NCBI RefSeq assembly: GCF_026343295.1 | Contig: NZ_JAPELY010000001.1 | Location: 992,001-1,056,000 of the forward strand | Origin: Streptomyces sp. NBC_00083 | GTDB taxonomy: Bacteria > Actinomycetota > Actinomycetes > Streptomycetales > Streptomycetaceae | Length of the DNA: 64,000 nt | Direction: 5' to 3' | Shown: positions 37,734 to 46,063 of the stretch, piece after piece | How positions within the stretch are numbered: the first letter of the stretch is position 1 | Layout of the letters: the number at the start of each line of letters is the position of its first letter | The notes under the pieces: generated by a model | Databases searched by the model: none | Told to the model about the DNA's origin: nothing | What the model saw: the letters and a program-made list of their open reading frames with translations, nothing else | Made by a program: the position numbers and the translations under genes

Positions 37734-37765
37734 AGGGTGGGGGCACCCGCTCGAATGCGACTCGC
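37734..37765 (-). promoter_or_regulatory. SARP box and -10 for the glycosyltransferase/NRPS operon
   Basis: Minus strand: GCGAGTC (37765-37759), GCAT, TCGAGCG (37754-37748), eight bases, CACCCT (37739-37734). The GCAT spacer and TCGAGCG are identical to the box at 41998-42015. The transcript would start about 35 bp before the glycosyltransferase 4 start codon. Confidence 0.7.
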
Positions 37766-37782
37766 GTCCGCTACGAACACGA

Positions 37783-37815
37783 AAGTGCCCGCGGGGGGAG
37801 TCCCCGCGGGCACTT
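37783..37815 (-). terminator. Terminator hairpin of the ABC exporter operon
   Basis: AAGTGCCCGCGGGG (37783-37796) pairs perfectly with CCCCGCGGGCACTT (37802-37815), 14 bp with a 5-nt loop. It starts 16 bp downstream of the permease stop and lies between that gene and the next operon's SARP box, so it insulates one from the other. Confidence 0.85.
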
Positions 37816-37831
37816 CGGTGGAGCTGACGGA

Positions 37832-38545
37832 TCAGGCGCGACGGCCGCCCCTGCGGTAGGCGAAGGCGGCGAAGGCCGCGAGCAGCGCCGTCCACAGGGC
37901 GAGCACCCCGAGCCCGGTGCCGCTCGGCGCGGAGTTGGCCGCCGCGTCCCACGAGAGCTGGGCGTAGCGGTAGACCGGGGTCTCCTTCGACAGCGGCTGC
38001 AACCAGCTGGGCAGCGTGTCCGTCGGCATCATCAGACCGCCGAGCAGCGTCAGCGTCAGGTACGAGACCGTGCCGGCGATCTGGGCGAGCTGCGCCTTGA
38101 AGAGGTAGCCGATGCCGATGCCGAGCATCGCGAGCGGGGCGATGCCGACCCACAGCAGCAGGAAGATCTCCAGCCAGGTACCGGGCGACAGGTCGACGCC
38201 CCGGTAGAACTTGCCGATCAGGCCGATGACGACGATCGGCAGGATGCCGAGGCAGGTGGCGACGGCGCCACGGGCGATGACGACCTGCACCGGCGACAGC
38301 GGGGTGAGGCGCAGCTGGCGCAGCCAGCCGAGCGCCCGGTCCTCGGCGATGCCGGTGCCGTTGGTGATGACCACGCCGAGCGCGCCGAACGCCGCGGCGC
38401 CCACCATCGCCCGCACCAGGGACTCCTGGTCGGGGCCGCCGCCCGCGAGGGTGACGTACAGGCCGACCGGCATGATGAGGCTCATCATGAGGTAGCCGCC
38501 GTTGCGGACGAGCCGCAGGATTTCGAGGCGGATGTAACCGAGCAT
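37832..38545 (-). CDS. ABC-2 type exporter permease
   Basis: 237 aa with about six transmembrane helices, e.g. GGYLMMSLIMPVGLYVTLAG near the N-terminus and LTLLGGLMMPTDTLPSWLQPLS in the second half. The MMP-x-x-LPxWLQ segment is typical of ABC-2 family permeases of the DrrB kind, which work with a separate ATPase. ATG overlaps the ATPase stop by one base (TGATG). Together they form an exporter for the product or for self-resistance. Last gene of the operon before a strong terminator. Confidence 0.9.
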   Translation of the reverse strand: MLGYIRLEILRLVRNGGYLMMSLIMPVGLYVTLAGGGPDQESLVRAMVGAAAFGALGVVITNGTGIAEDRALGWLRQLRLTPLSPVQVVIARGAVATCLGILPIVVIGLIGKFYRGVDLSPGTWLEIFLLLWVGIAPLAMLGIGIGYLFKAQLAQIAGTVSYLTLTLLGGLMMPTDTLPSWLQPLSKETPVYRYAQLSWDAAANSAPSGTGLGVLALWTALLAAFAAFAYRRGGRRA

Positions 38546-39513
38546 CAGGTGGTCCGTCCTTCCGGAGCGGCCGCGTGGCGGGACTGGTGGGTGAGCGCGA
38601 TGAAGGCCTCCTCCAGGCCGACGCCCGAGACCTCCAGGTCGCTGAAGGCGTCGGCGCGCGACAGGGCGTGCACCGTGGAGTCGGAGTCGCTGGTGCGCAG
38701 GTGGACCCGGCCGCCGCGGTGCTCCACGGAGGAGACGCCCGGCAGCAGGTCGAAGCCGTTGTGGTTGCCGCGCGGCACGAAGCTGACCGTGCGGCCCTCG
38801 ATCATGGACTTGATCTGCGAGGTGGTGCCGTCCGCGACCACCCGGCCCGAGGCGATGACGACGACGCGGTCGGCGCTGTCGTCGGCCTCTTCGAGGTAGT
38901 GCGTGGAGAACAGGACGGTGTTGCCGCGCTCGGCGTACCGCTGCATCGCGGCCCACAGCTCGCGCCGCGACTCGACGTCGAGGGCGGCGGTCGGCTCGTC
39001 GAGCACGACCAGGTCCGGGTCGCCGGCGAGCGCGAGGGCGAAGCGCACCCGCTGGGCCTGACCGCCGGAGAGGCGGTCCACGTTCCGGTTCGCGATCTTG
39101 GAGAGCTCGGCGAGGTCCAGGATCTCCTGGAGCGGCAGCGGCTTGCGGTAGGTCTGGCGCACGAAGTCGACCAGCTCGCGCACCGACACCCGGGGAATCA
39201 TCTTCCCCTCCTGGAGCATGGCGCCCAAGTGCCCCGCCCGCATGGCGAGTTCGGGCTTCTTGCCGAAGACCTCGATGGTTCCCTGGTCCGGCGGGAAGAG
39301 CCCGAGGAGCATGTTGATGGTGGTGGACTTGCCGGCGCCGTTGGGCCCGAGCAGGGCGACCGTCTCACCGCGGCCGATCGTCAGATCGATCCCGTCGACG
39401 GCACGGACACTGCCGTACTCCTTGACGACACCCTTGAAAACGACCGCGGGCGGGCCGTGCTGTTCTGCCATGGGGGGTGGCACCTGTTCCCTTTCCTGTG
39501 TGAGTGAGCGCAT
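38545..39513 (-). CDS. ABC exporter ATP-binding protein (DrrA type)
   Basis: 322 aa. Walker A GPNGAGKSTT (about residues 56-65), ABC signature LSGGQAQRV (about 144-152), Walker B LVVLDEPTAALD (about 165-176) and switch His in STHYLEE. The C-terminal extension of about 85 residues is like DrrA-type antibiotic exporter ATPases. The ATG at 39513 almost abuts the upstream glycosyltransferase stop; an alternative start is at 39471 (MAEQHG). Pairs with the permease gene downstream. Confidence 0.92.
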   Translation of the reverse strand: MRSLTQEREQVPPPMAEQHGPPAVVFKGVVKEYGSVRAVDGIDLTIGRGETVALLGPNGAGKSTTINMLLGLFPPDQGTIEVFGKKPELAMRAGHLGAMLQEGKMIPRVSVRELVDFVRQTYRKPLPLQEILDLAELSKIANRNVDRLSGGQAQRVRFALALAGDPDLVVLDEPTAALDVESRRELWAAMQRYAERGNTVLFSTHYLEEADDSADRVVVIASGRVVADGTTSQIKSMIEGRTVSFVPRGNHNGFDLLPGVSSVEHRGGRVHLRTSDSDSTVHALSRADAFSDLEVSGVGLEEAFIALTHQSRHAAAPEGRTT

Positions 39514-39514
39514 G

Positions 39515-40681
39515 TCAGATCAGCCCTTCCAAGGTGTGGACCAGTTCCGTGGGGCCTGGCAGGCATTCGATCTCCGCGCGAACGTCCTGCGCGGCCTTGC
39601 GGTGGCGCTCGTCCTCCAGGAGCCCGGCGAGGGCCTCCCGGACGAGCGAGGGGTCGTGCTGCTCGGCCTCGGTGGCGAGGCTGATCCCGGAACCGGACTC
39701 CTGGACGAGCCGGCCGGTGGTCTGGAGGAACGGCTTGTCACCGGGGAGCACCAGCTGCGGGACGGCCGAGGCGAACGAGGTCATGCTGGTGCCGCTGCCG
39801 CCGTGGTGGACGGCGACGGCCGTGTGGCGCATCACCGGTCCGATCGGGAAGCGGTCGACCACCTTGACCGAGGACGGGATCCCGGCGAGCGCCGCGTGGT
39901 ACTGCGCGTCGATCGGGAAGAGCACGTCGAGCCCCTGCTCGGTGCAGGCGTCCAGGACGTGCCGGAAGCCCAGCGGCAGCTCGCCCGTCTCGGCGAGCAC
40001 CCGCCCGTGCCACATGCCCAGGCACAGCAGCGCCCGGGGCCGCTCGGGCCTGGTGACCGCCCAGTCGGGCAGCTCGGCGGTGCCGCAGTACGGCACGTAC
40101 CGCGAGAGCAGGCCGGGGGTGTTGTCGCCCTCGGGCAGCAGCGACGCCGGGCTCGGGTCGATGATCAGCGCCGGATCGGGGAAACCGTCCGCACCGAACT
40201 CGACGCACAGGTCGTGGAGTTGGAGCTTGGCCTGGCGCAGCAGCGGGCTGGTGAAGTCGTCCGGGCCCCAGCGGTGGATGACGCCGGGCACGCCCAGCGC
40301 GCCGGCGACGACCAGGCCGCCGAACTCCACCGGGTCCGTCATCACCAGGTCGGCCTCCCAGTCGCGGCCGAGCTCCACCAGCTCGTCGATGTAGCCGCCG
40401 AGCCGGGTGCGCCAGCGCTCGCCGGCCGCGTCCCACTCCGAGTCCGCGCGGCGGTCCATGCCGGCCCGGTCGGGCATCGCCACGGCGCCGGGCCGGGTCA
40501 GGCGCTGACGGGTCTCGCCGCCGCCGACCAGCCGGGTGTCGAGGCCGGCCGCCGACGCGAACGTCACCAGCTCGGCGTCGCCCGCCACCACCACCTGGTG
40601 CCCGGCCGCGCGCAGCGCCCAGGTCAGCGGCACCATCGGCACGATGTGGCTGGGGACCAGAGCGGTCACTAGGACACGCAT
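39515..40681 (-). CDS. Glycosyltransferase 5 (GT1 family)
   Basis: 388 aa, GT-B fold. Starts MRVLVTALVPSHIVPMVPLTWALRAAGHQV; donor motif VHHGGSGTSMTSFASAVPQLVLPG near residue 285. HRWGPDDF in the middle links it to the HRWG group. Its start overlaps the end of glycosyltransferase 6 by 13 bp, the same overlap length as between glycosyltransferases 2/3 and NRPS/3. Likely transfers a deoxysugar; acceptor unknown. Confidence 0.88.
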   Translation of the reverse strand: MRVLVTALVPSHIVPMVPLTWALRAAGHQVVVAGDAELVTFASAAGLDTRLVGGGETRQRLTRPGAVAMPDRAGMDRRADSEWDAAGERWRTRLGGYIDELVELGRDWEADLVMTDPVEFGGLVVAGALGVPGVIHRWGPDDFTSPLLRQAKLQLHDLCVEFGADGFPDPALIIDPSPASLLPEGDNTPGLLSRYVPYCGTAELPDWAVTRPERPRALLCLGMWHGRVLAETGELPLGFRHVLDACTEQGLDVLFPIDAQYHAALAGIPSSVKVVDRFPIGPVMRHTAVAVHHGGSGTSMTSFASAVPQLVLPGDKPFLQTTGRLVQESGSGISLATEAEQHDPSLVREALAGLLEDERHRKAAQDVRAEIECLPGPTELVHTLEGLI

Positions 40682-41922
40682 GTCTTCTCCTGAACGGTCG
40701 CGGCGGTCCCGTCGGGCGACGTCGTCCCGGCGGTACGGGAGGGACGGGCGGCGGAGGCCACCAGCGCTTCGAGGTCGGTGACGAGCTGCTCCACCGGCGG
40801 GCAGGCGAGCACCGAGCGGCGCACGGCCGACGCGCGCAGCCGGAAGGAGGGCTCGGTGAGCAGCCGCTCCAGCGCCTCGGTGACGGTCTCGCCGGTGACC
40901 CAGTAGGCCGGCAGGTTGATGCCGCTGCCGACATCGGCCACGTGCTCGGCGGAGTTGGGCTGGTCGTCGTACATCGGCGTCACCAGCATCGGCGTACCGC
41001 TGCGCAGCCCCTCGCGGATGCTGCTGTGGCCGCCGTGCGTGATGAAGACGTCCGCCGCTTCGAGCAGCACGTCCTGCGGCACCCACTCGGTGAGCAGCCG
41101 CACGTGCCCCGGCACCTCGCCGAACTCCTCCGGGTCGCGGCCCACGCCGATCGAGACGAGCGCGGTGCACTCCAGGCCGGAGACGGCCTCGATCACCGCG
41201 TGCAGCACCTCGTCGGACTTCCACGGCATGGACGGCGCCATCGTGCCGATCGAGGCGTACACGACCGGTCGGTCGTCGGGCAGGTGGGCGAGCCAGGGCA
41301 GGGCCCTGTCGTCGCTGCGGTAGGGCGCGGTCTGGCGGTAGTGGCGCAGGGTGCGCGGGTCCAGGTCGTCGCCGGTGCACTCGGCGGGCAGCCAGCTGAT
41401 CAGGCCGTGCCGGTAGACGGAGTTGTCGTCGGCGTCCTGCGGCAGACCCAGCTCGGCGCGCAGCCGGTTCAGCGGCTCGTGCGTGACAGCGGGCGGCAGC
41501 AGGTGCGTCGAGCCGCCGGCCACCGCGATGTGCGGGATGCCGAGCGATTCGGCGGCGAGCAGGCCGCCCATCTCCTCGCCCTCACGGACGATCACATCGG
41601 GCTTCCAGTCGGCGGCGATCGCCAGGATGTCGCGGGCCGCGGCCAGGGCGGGCGGCCCGAGCACACACTCCACGAGCCCGTCCTCGTACGCCTCCTGGTC
41701 GCCCCGGAAGAGCGGGAGCGCGATCGCCTCGATGCAGAAGGGGTCCTTGGCCCAGTCGAACCCGGCGGGGAAGAACGTGAGCCCGTAGCTCACGCTCTCC
41801 TCGCGCATGGACTCGTCGTCGGCCACGGCGACGGTGTGCCCGGCCCGGACGGCGGCCTGGGCCAGAGGGATCAGCAGACGCAGATGCGACTTGCCCGCAT
41901 GGGCGGTGAACAGGATGCGCAC
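40669..41922 (-). CDS. Glycosyltransferase 6 (GT1 family, divergent)
   Basis: 417 aa from GTG at 41922 with GGAGA 6 bp upstream. Starts RILFTAHAGKSHLRLLIPLAQAAVRAGHTV; donor motif ITHGGHSSIREGLRSGTPMLVTPM. It is the most divergent of the six and looks more like macrolide-type glycosyltransferases (long acceptor loop, FDWAKDPFCIE). It heads the operon that ends with the ABC exporter, so it could act early on the aglycone or serve a protective role. Controlled by a SARP-type box. Confidence 0.86.
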   Translation of the reverse strand: MRILFTAHAGKSHLRLLIPLAQAAVRAGHTVAVADDESMREESVSYGLTFFPAGFDWAKDPFCIEAIALPLFRGDQEAYEDGLVECVLGPPALAAARDILAIAADWKPDVIVREGEEMGGLLAAESLGIPHIAVAGGSTHLLPPAVTHEPLNRLRAELGLPQDADDNSVYRHGLISWLPAECTGDDLDPRTLRHYRQTAPYRSDDRALPWLAHLPDDRPVVYASIGTMAPSMPWKSDEVLHAVIEAVSGLECTALVSIGVGRDPEEFGEVPGHVRLLTEWVPQDVLLEAADVFITHGGHSSIREGLRSGTPMLVTPMYDDQPNSAEHVADVGSGINLPAYWVTGETVTEALERLLTEPSFRLRASAVRRSVLACPPVEQLVTDLEALVASAARPSRTAGTTSPDGTAATVQEKTCVS

Positions 41923-41983
41923 GGCGGGTCTCCGATGGGGGTGGGAGCGGCCTTTGGGGGACCGCCCGTCGGTCATGCCCAAG

Positions 41984-42015
41984 AGCGTGACCCGCCCCGC
42001 TCGAATGCCACTTGA
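41984..42015 (-). promoter_or_regulatory. SARP box and -10 for the glycosyltransferase 6 / ABC operon
   Basis: Minus strand: TCAAGTG (42015-42009), GCAT, TCGAGCG (42004-41998), eight bases, then CACGCT (41989-41984). Both heptamers match the SARP consensus very well. Transcription start about 55 bp upstream of the GTG. Confidence 0.75.
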
Positions 42016-42047
42016 GCCGTCCTCGGCCGGAGGCTCCCCGGCCGCAC

Positions 42048-42079
42048 TCAAGTCCGATTCGAGAGGCGGTGGCGACCTT
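42048..42079 (+). promoter_or_regulatory. SARP box and -10 for the KAS III-like operon
   Basis: TCAAGTC (42048-42054), CGAT, TCGAGAG (42059-42065), eight bases, GACCTT (42074-42079). It diverges from the box at 41984-42015; the facing 5' heptamers of the two boxes are 32 bp apart. Transcript leader about 52 nt. Confidence 0.75.
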
Positions 42080-42137
42080 GGGCGCATGCCGTATGCCCGA
42101 AGGATCCGACCGAACCGCCGAACAGGGGAGTAGCTGG

Positions 42138-43202
42138 ATGCGTTGGAACGAGATCTATGTCGCCTCGCTCGGCACCTGGCTGCCCGAGCCCGTCCCGGTG
42201 GCCGAGGCCGTCGCGGCAGGGGAGTGCGGCCAGGAGTGGATCGACGACTTCGGGTACGAGTCCGTGCGGATCGCCCGCGAGAGCGAGGCCGAGGGCTGGA
42301 CCGCGCCGCCGGACATGGCCGTCGCCGCCGGCCGCACCGCCCACCAGCGCTCCGGCCTCGGCAAGTCGGCGTACTCCCTGCTCCTGCACGGCAGCACCTG
42401 GTTCCAGGGCCTCGACATCTGGCCCGCCGCGTCCTACATCGCCAAGCGGACCGTCGGCGCCACCGTGCCCGGCCTCGACGTGCAGCAGCGCTGCAACATC
42501 GGCATCAGCGGGCTCGACCTGGCCGCCGCCCACCTCACCGCCGGCTACGGCAAGGGCAGCGCGGTCATGCTCACCACCGCCGACCGCTTCGGCGGCCCCG
42601 GCGCCAACCGCTGGCAGCTGCGGCACGGCAACGCCTACGCCGACGGCGCGACCGCGACGGTCCTCTCCACCGAAGGCGGCTTCGCGCGCCTGGTGGCCAC
42701 CGCGACCGTCGCCGACAACTCCCTGGAGCCGATGGCCCGCGGCGACGAGGAGTTCGGCCCCGTCTCGCGCGCCGCCGAGCGGCAGATCGACCTCACCGCA
42801 CGCGGCGACGCCCAGAAGGCCGTCAGCGACGAGACGATGACCAACATCCGCTTCGGCAAGGTCATGCAGGAGGCCAAGCAGGCCGTCCTCGACGACTCCG
42901 GCCTGGAGATGGACGACATCGCGTACGTCATCATCCCCTCCACCGGCCGGATCAAGGGCCCCTTCCAGATCCACCACCTGCTCGGCGTCGACGAGTCCGA
43001 GACCACGTGGGAGTTCGCCCGCCGCAGCGGCCACATCGGCGCGGGCGACTGGGCCGCCGGCCTCGAAAACCTGCTGACGACCGGCCAGTTGAAGCCCGGC
43101 GACCACGTGATGCTCTACGGCGGCGGCGCGGGCTACACCATCACCACCGCCGTCCTGGAAATCCTGGAGATCCCGGCCTGGGCCGCATCCGCCGCGGCCT
43201 GA
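42138..43202 (+). CDS. KAS III-like protein (probable acyltransferase of the CerJ/DpsC group)
   Basis: 354 aa from ATG at 42138, preceded by GGGGAG. Thiolase fold; the nucleophile Cys is in DVQQRCNIGISG (about residue 117). The position that normally carries the catalytic His (IPHQAN in FabH) reads IPSTGR, and the Asn position lies in a GHIGAGD stretch, typical of KAS III relatives that make esters or load starters rather than extend chains. In clusters with trideoxysugars such proteins can acylate a sugar hydroxyl (CerJ). Alternatively it could prime the type II PKS. First gene of a three-gene plus-strand operon. Confidence 0.82.
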   Translation: MRWNEIYVASLGTWLPEPVPVAEAVAAGECGQEWIDDFGYESVRIARESEAEGWTAPPDMAVAAGRTAHQRSGLGKSAYSLLLHGSTWFQGLDIWPAASYIAKRTVGATVPGLDVQQRCNIGISGLDLAAAHLTAGYGKGSAVMLTTADRFGGPGANRWQLRHGNAYADGATATVLSTEGGFARLVATATVADNSLEPMARGDEEFGPVSRAAERQIDLTARGDAQKAVSDETMTNIRFGKVMQEAKQAVLDDSGLEMDDIAYVIIPSTGRIKGPFQIHHLLGVDESETTWEFARRSGHIGAGDWAAGLENLLTTGQLKPGDHVMLYGGGAGYTITTAVLEILEIPAWAASAAA

Positions 43203-43236
43203 ACGAGCCGCCCGTCACAAGGAGTTGGCACACCCC

Positions 43237-43998
43237 ATGGAGATAGTCGGCAGGGGCTTCCTGGCCGGACACCTGGCAGGCATCGCCGAACACCACCCCG
43301 ACGTGGTGGCGCTGGCCGCCGGGGTATCGGCCGCCGGTGACATTCCGCCGGAGCAGTACACCCGGGAGTCCAAGCGCCTGTACGAGGTGCTGCGGCACTG
43401 CGAGAAGACCGCCAAGCGCCTGGTGTTCTTCTCCACCGCGTCCGCCGGGATGTACTCGGTGCCCGACGCCTCGCCCGGCCGCGAGGACGGCCCCGTCTAC
43501 CCCGCGACCCCCTACGGCCGCCACAAGCTCTCCCTCGAAGCGGTCGTCAAGTCCTCGGACGTCGAGTACCTGATCCTGCGCCTGTCGCACGTCGTCGGCT
43601 TCAACCAGCCGGCCCACCAGCTGCTGCCCGCCCTGGTGCGGCAGCTGGTCGGCGGCAGCATCCAGGTCTACCGCGGCGCGCAGCGCGACCTGATCGACGT
43701 CGAGGACGTCATCAAGATCGTCCACACGCTGCTCGTCGACGGCCGCACCCGTGACGTCGTCAACGTCGCGTCGGGCCACGCCCCGCGCATCGAGGACGTC
43801 GTCACGCACATGGAGCACCTGCTCGGCGTCCGCGCCGACAAGTCCTACGTGGAGGCGTCGGGCGCCCAGCCCGTCTCCATCGACAAGCTCTGCCGCCTCG
43901 TGCCGCCGGTGTACGGGCTCGGCTTCGGACCGGAGTACTACCGCACGGTCCTCGACAAGTACGTCCACGCCTATGCGCAGCTGCCGGTCACCGCTTAA
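43237..43998 (+). CDS. Short SDR / NAD-dependent epimerase-like protein
   Basis: 253 aa from the ATG at 43237; a TTG at 43225 is in frame but too close to AAGGAG. The N-terminus has a shortened nucleotide motif (VGRGFLAGHLAG) with no preceding beta strand beyond MEI, then the Ser region FFSTASAGMYS and the Tyr-Lys pair in YGRHK. The fold is of the extended SDR family, but the protein lacks about 20-40 residues at the N-terminus compared with typical sugar epimerases. Role unclear: a ketone reduction on the polyketide or the acyl group. Confidence 0.78.
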   Translation: MEIVGRGFLAGHLAGIAEHHPDVVALAAGVSAAGDIPPEQYTRESKRLYEVLRHCEKTAKRLVFFSTASAGMYSVPDASPGREDGPVYPATPYGRHKLSLEAVVKSSDVEYLILRLSHVVGFNQPAHQLLPALVRQLVGGSIQVYRGAQRDLIDVEDVIKIVHTLLVDGRTRDVVNVASGHAPRIEDVVTHMEHLLGVRADKSYVEASGAQPVSIDKLCRLVPPVYGLGFGPEYYRTVLDKYVHAYAQLPVTA

Positions 43999-44049
43999 CC
44001 CACCCGCCCGAAGAACCCGAAGAACCCGAAGAATCGAAAGGTTCACCCC

Positions 44050-44721
44050 ATGAGCGAGAACAGCCCCGTCGTCGCGGTCGCCCACTTCGTCCTCAAGGAC
44101 AAGCACAAGGCGAAGGGCGCCGAGTTCGAGAAGGCCTACCTCAAGTACAAGGAGGCCGTCGCCGCCAAGGACGGTCTGCTGCGTACTGCGCTGCTGCGCG
44201 GCATCAAGGAGCCCGACAACTTCGTCATCCTCACCTGGTGGCGGGACGCGGACGCGCACCGCACCGTCGTCGGCGACTGGCAGTTCTTCACCGCCGTCAG
44301 CAGCCGCTTCGTCTACCTCGCCGCCATCACCAGCGTGCACGGCCCGGTCCTGGCCGGCGAGAACGCGGCCGACGGGCTCGGCACGCTCGCCGTGCCGTCC
44401 GCGGACGCCGCCGTCGCGCTCACCACGTTCACCCTGCGCGAGGGCGCCGACCAGCAGGCCTTCGAGGGCTCCTTCCTCGGCCACCTCTCCTTCGTCAAGG
44501 GCCACGAGGGCTTCCTCGGTCACCAGCTGGTGCACTCCAACCGCGAGACCGGCGCCTACGTCAACATCGGCTGGTGGAGCGGCCCCCAGGCCTACCTGCC
44601 GGTCGTGCAGAGCCCCGAGATGGCCGCCGACGCCAAGATCATGGCCGTGCACGCCGAGGTGAAGGGCGGCCTGTACAAGGCGGTCGTCGACTCGGCCCGC
44701 ACCGAGGTCGCGGCCGTCTGA
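44050..44721 (+). CDS. Double-domain antibiotic biosynthesis monooxygenase (ABM)
   Basis: 223 aa with two ABM-type dimeric alpha-beta barrel repeats: first about residues 5-105 (VAVAHFVLKDKHKAKGAEFEKAY), second about 115-215 (TFTLREGADQQAFEGSFLGHL), the latter with VNIGWWSGPQAYLPVV. ABM enzymes such as ActVA-Orf6 and TcmH oxidise anthrone-type rings to quinones without cofactor. Here it is the last gene of the KAS III operon. A second double ABM protein is encoded at 47.9-48.6 kb; both contain the [NL]GWW motif. Confidence 0.85.
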   Translation: MSENSPVVAVAHFVLKDKHKAKGAEFEKAYLKYKEAVAAKDGLLRTALLRGIKEPDNFVILTWWRDADAHRTVVGDWQFFTAVSSRFVYLAAITSVHGPVLAGENAADGLGTLAVPSADAAVALTTFTLREGADQQAFEGSFLGHLSFVKGHEGFLGHQLVHSNRETGAYVNIGWWSGPQAYLPVVQSPEMAADAKIMAVHAEVKGGLYKAVVDSARTEVAAV

Positions 44722-44732
44722 GCCACCACCGT

Positions 44733-44796
44733 GCCACCGCATACGCAAGGCGGGCCGGGTCCTTGAGGACCCGGCCCGCCTTGCGTATGCGGTGGC
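44733..44796. terminator. 30-bp perfect bidirectional terminator between convergent operons
   Basis: The left arm (44733-44762) and right arm (44767-44796) are a perfect 30-bp inverted repeat with a TTGA loop. It fills almost the whole 79-bp gap between the ABM stop (44721) and the flavin hydroxylase stop (44801). Confidence 0.92.
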
Positions 44797-44800
44797 CGAT

Positions 44801-46063
44801 TCAGCGAGCGGTGAAGAGCCCCTCGGCCACCTCGATCGACGGATTGCCGAACGCGATGGTGCGCAGCACCTTGCGGTAGACCGGGGTGTGCTTGACCACG
44901 GCCGCGAGCTTCGGGCGCACCCGCGTAGCGAACGTGCCGGTCGACAGCATCGCCTTGGACTGCATGCCCTGGAGCCGCATCATCGTCGCGATGTCCGGCG
45001 CCCTGCGCTCCTCGAACCGCGAGAGGAACGCCGCGCTCGCGTCCCCGCGCCCGACCGACTCGACGAGCAGCGGGTGCAGCACGACCGCGTCCTGCACCGA
45101 CAGGTTGATGCCCTGCGCGCCGATCGGGCTGTGCGTGTGCGCGGCGTCGCCCATCAGGACGAGCCCGTCGGCGGCCCACCGCTCGGCGCGCCCGGAGAAC
45201 ACGTCGAGCAGGCTCAGGTCGCGCAGCGAGGTGATCTGCGCGTCGATCAGGTCCGCGTACGCCGGCACCGCCTTGGCGAGCTGCTCCTTGACGTGGCCGA
45301 GGCCCTGCGCGACGACGTTCTTGTAGCCGCCGTGCGGCAGCGTCCAGCCGACCTGGATCCGGTCCGGCCAGGACCCGTACGCGAGCACGGGGCTGGTGCC
45401 GGCGCTCCTGAACACCCGGACGTCATGGCTGACTTCGGGCCGGTCCTTGGTCAGCTTGAACCACAGCACGTCCTGGTCGAAGGCCTCGCTGCGGCCCGCC
45501 TCGATCCCGGCGAGCCTGCGCACCTTGGAGAACCGCCCGTCGGCGCCGACCACGACCTTGCTGTGGAAGACGTGCCCGTCGGCGGCGGCCCCGGTGACCC
45601 GGCCCCGCTCGTCGCGCAGCAGCGCGTTGACCCGGCAGCCGTCCACGTACTCGAAGTCCGCGAACTCGGCGCAGTGCAGAAGGAGTTCGGTCAGCAGATG
45701 GGACTGCGGGATGGACAGGAGGTGGTCGTACGGGGCCGGCAGCGCGCGGTAGTCGATGTCGAGCAGCACCCGGTCCTGCTCCACGAGCCGGAACCGGTCG
45801 TGCTCGTGGCAGCCGCGGGCGCGGGCGCCGTCGAGCACCCCGAGCCGGTCGAGGACGGTCATCGCGCCCGGCTGGAGGATCTCGCCGCGGAACTCCCGCT
45901 GGTGCGAGCGCGACCGCTCCACCACGCTCACCCGCACCCCGGACTTGAGCAGCAGCAGCGCGAGGGTCAGACCGGCGGGGCCCGCCCCGACGATGCACAC
46001 GTCACTGCGGTGCTCCTCGTCGGCGCGGGCCCCGGCGCGGACCTCCTCGGCGGCCGCCGTCAT
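44801..46063 (-). CDS. FAD-dependent aromatic hydroxylase
   Basis: 420 aa. FAD motif VCIVGAGPAGLTLALLLLKSG at about residues 22-42, the middle DG motif VVVGADGRFSKVRRLAG (about 170-186), and GD motif LVLMGDAAHTHSPIGAQGIN (about 300-319). Shorter than the hydroxylase at 19.8 kb, lacking the thioredoxin-like C-terminal domain. ATG overlaps the cyclase stop (ATGA). Likely oxidises the cyclised polyketide. Last gene of the KR-led operon. Confidence 0.88.
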   Translation of the reverse strand: MTAAAEEVRAGARADEEHRSDVCIVGAGPAGLTLALLLLKSGVRVSVVERSRSHQREFRGEILQPGAMTVLDRLGVLDGARARGCHEHDRFRLVEQDRVLLDIDYRALPAPYDHLLSIPQSHLLTELLLHCAEFADFEYVDGCRVNALLRDERGRVTGAAADGHVFHSKVVVGADGRFSKVRRLAGIEAGRSEAFDQDVLWFKLTKDRPEVSHDVRVFRSAGTSPVLAYGSWPDRIQVGWTLPHGGYKNVVAQGLGHVKEQLAKAVPAYADLIDAQITSLRDLSLLDVFSGRAERWAADGLVLMGDAAHTHSPIGAQGINLSVQDAVVLHPLLVESVGRGDASAAFLSRFEERRAPDIATMMRLQGMQSKAMLSTGTFATRVRPKLAAVVKHTPVYRKVLRTIAFGNPSIEVAEGLFTAR

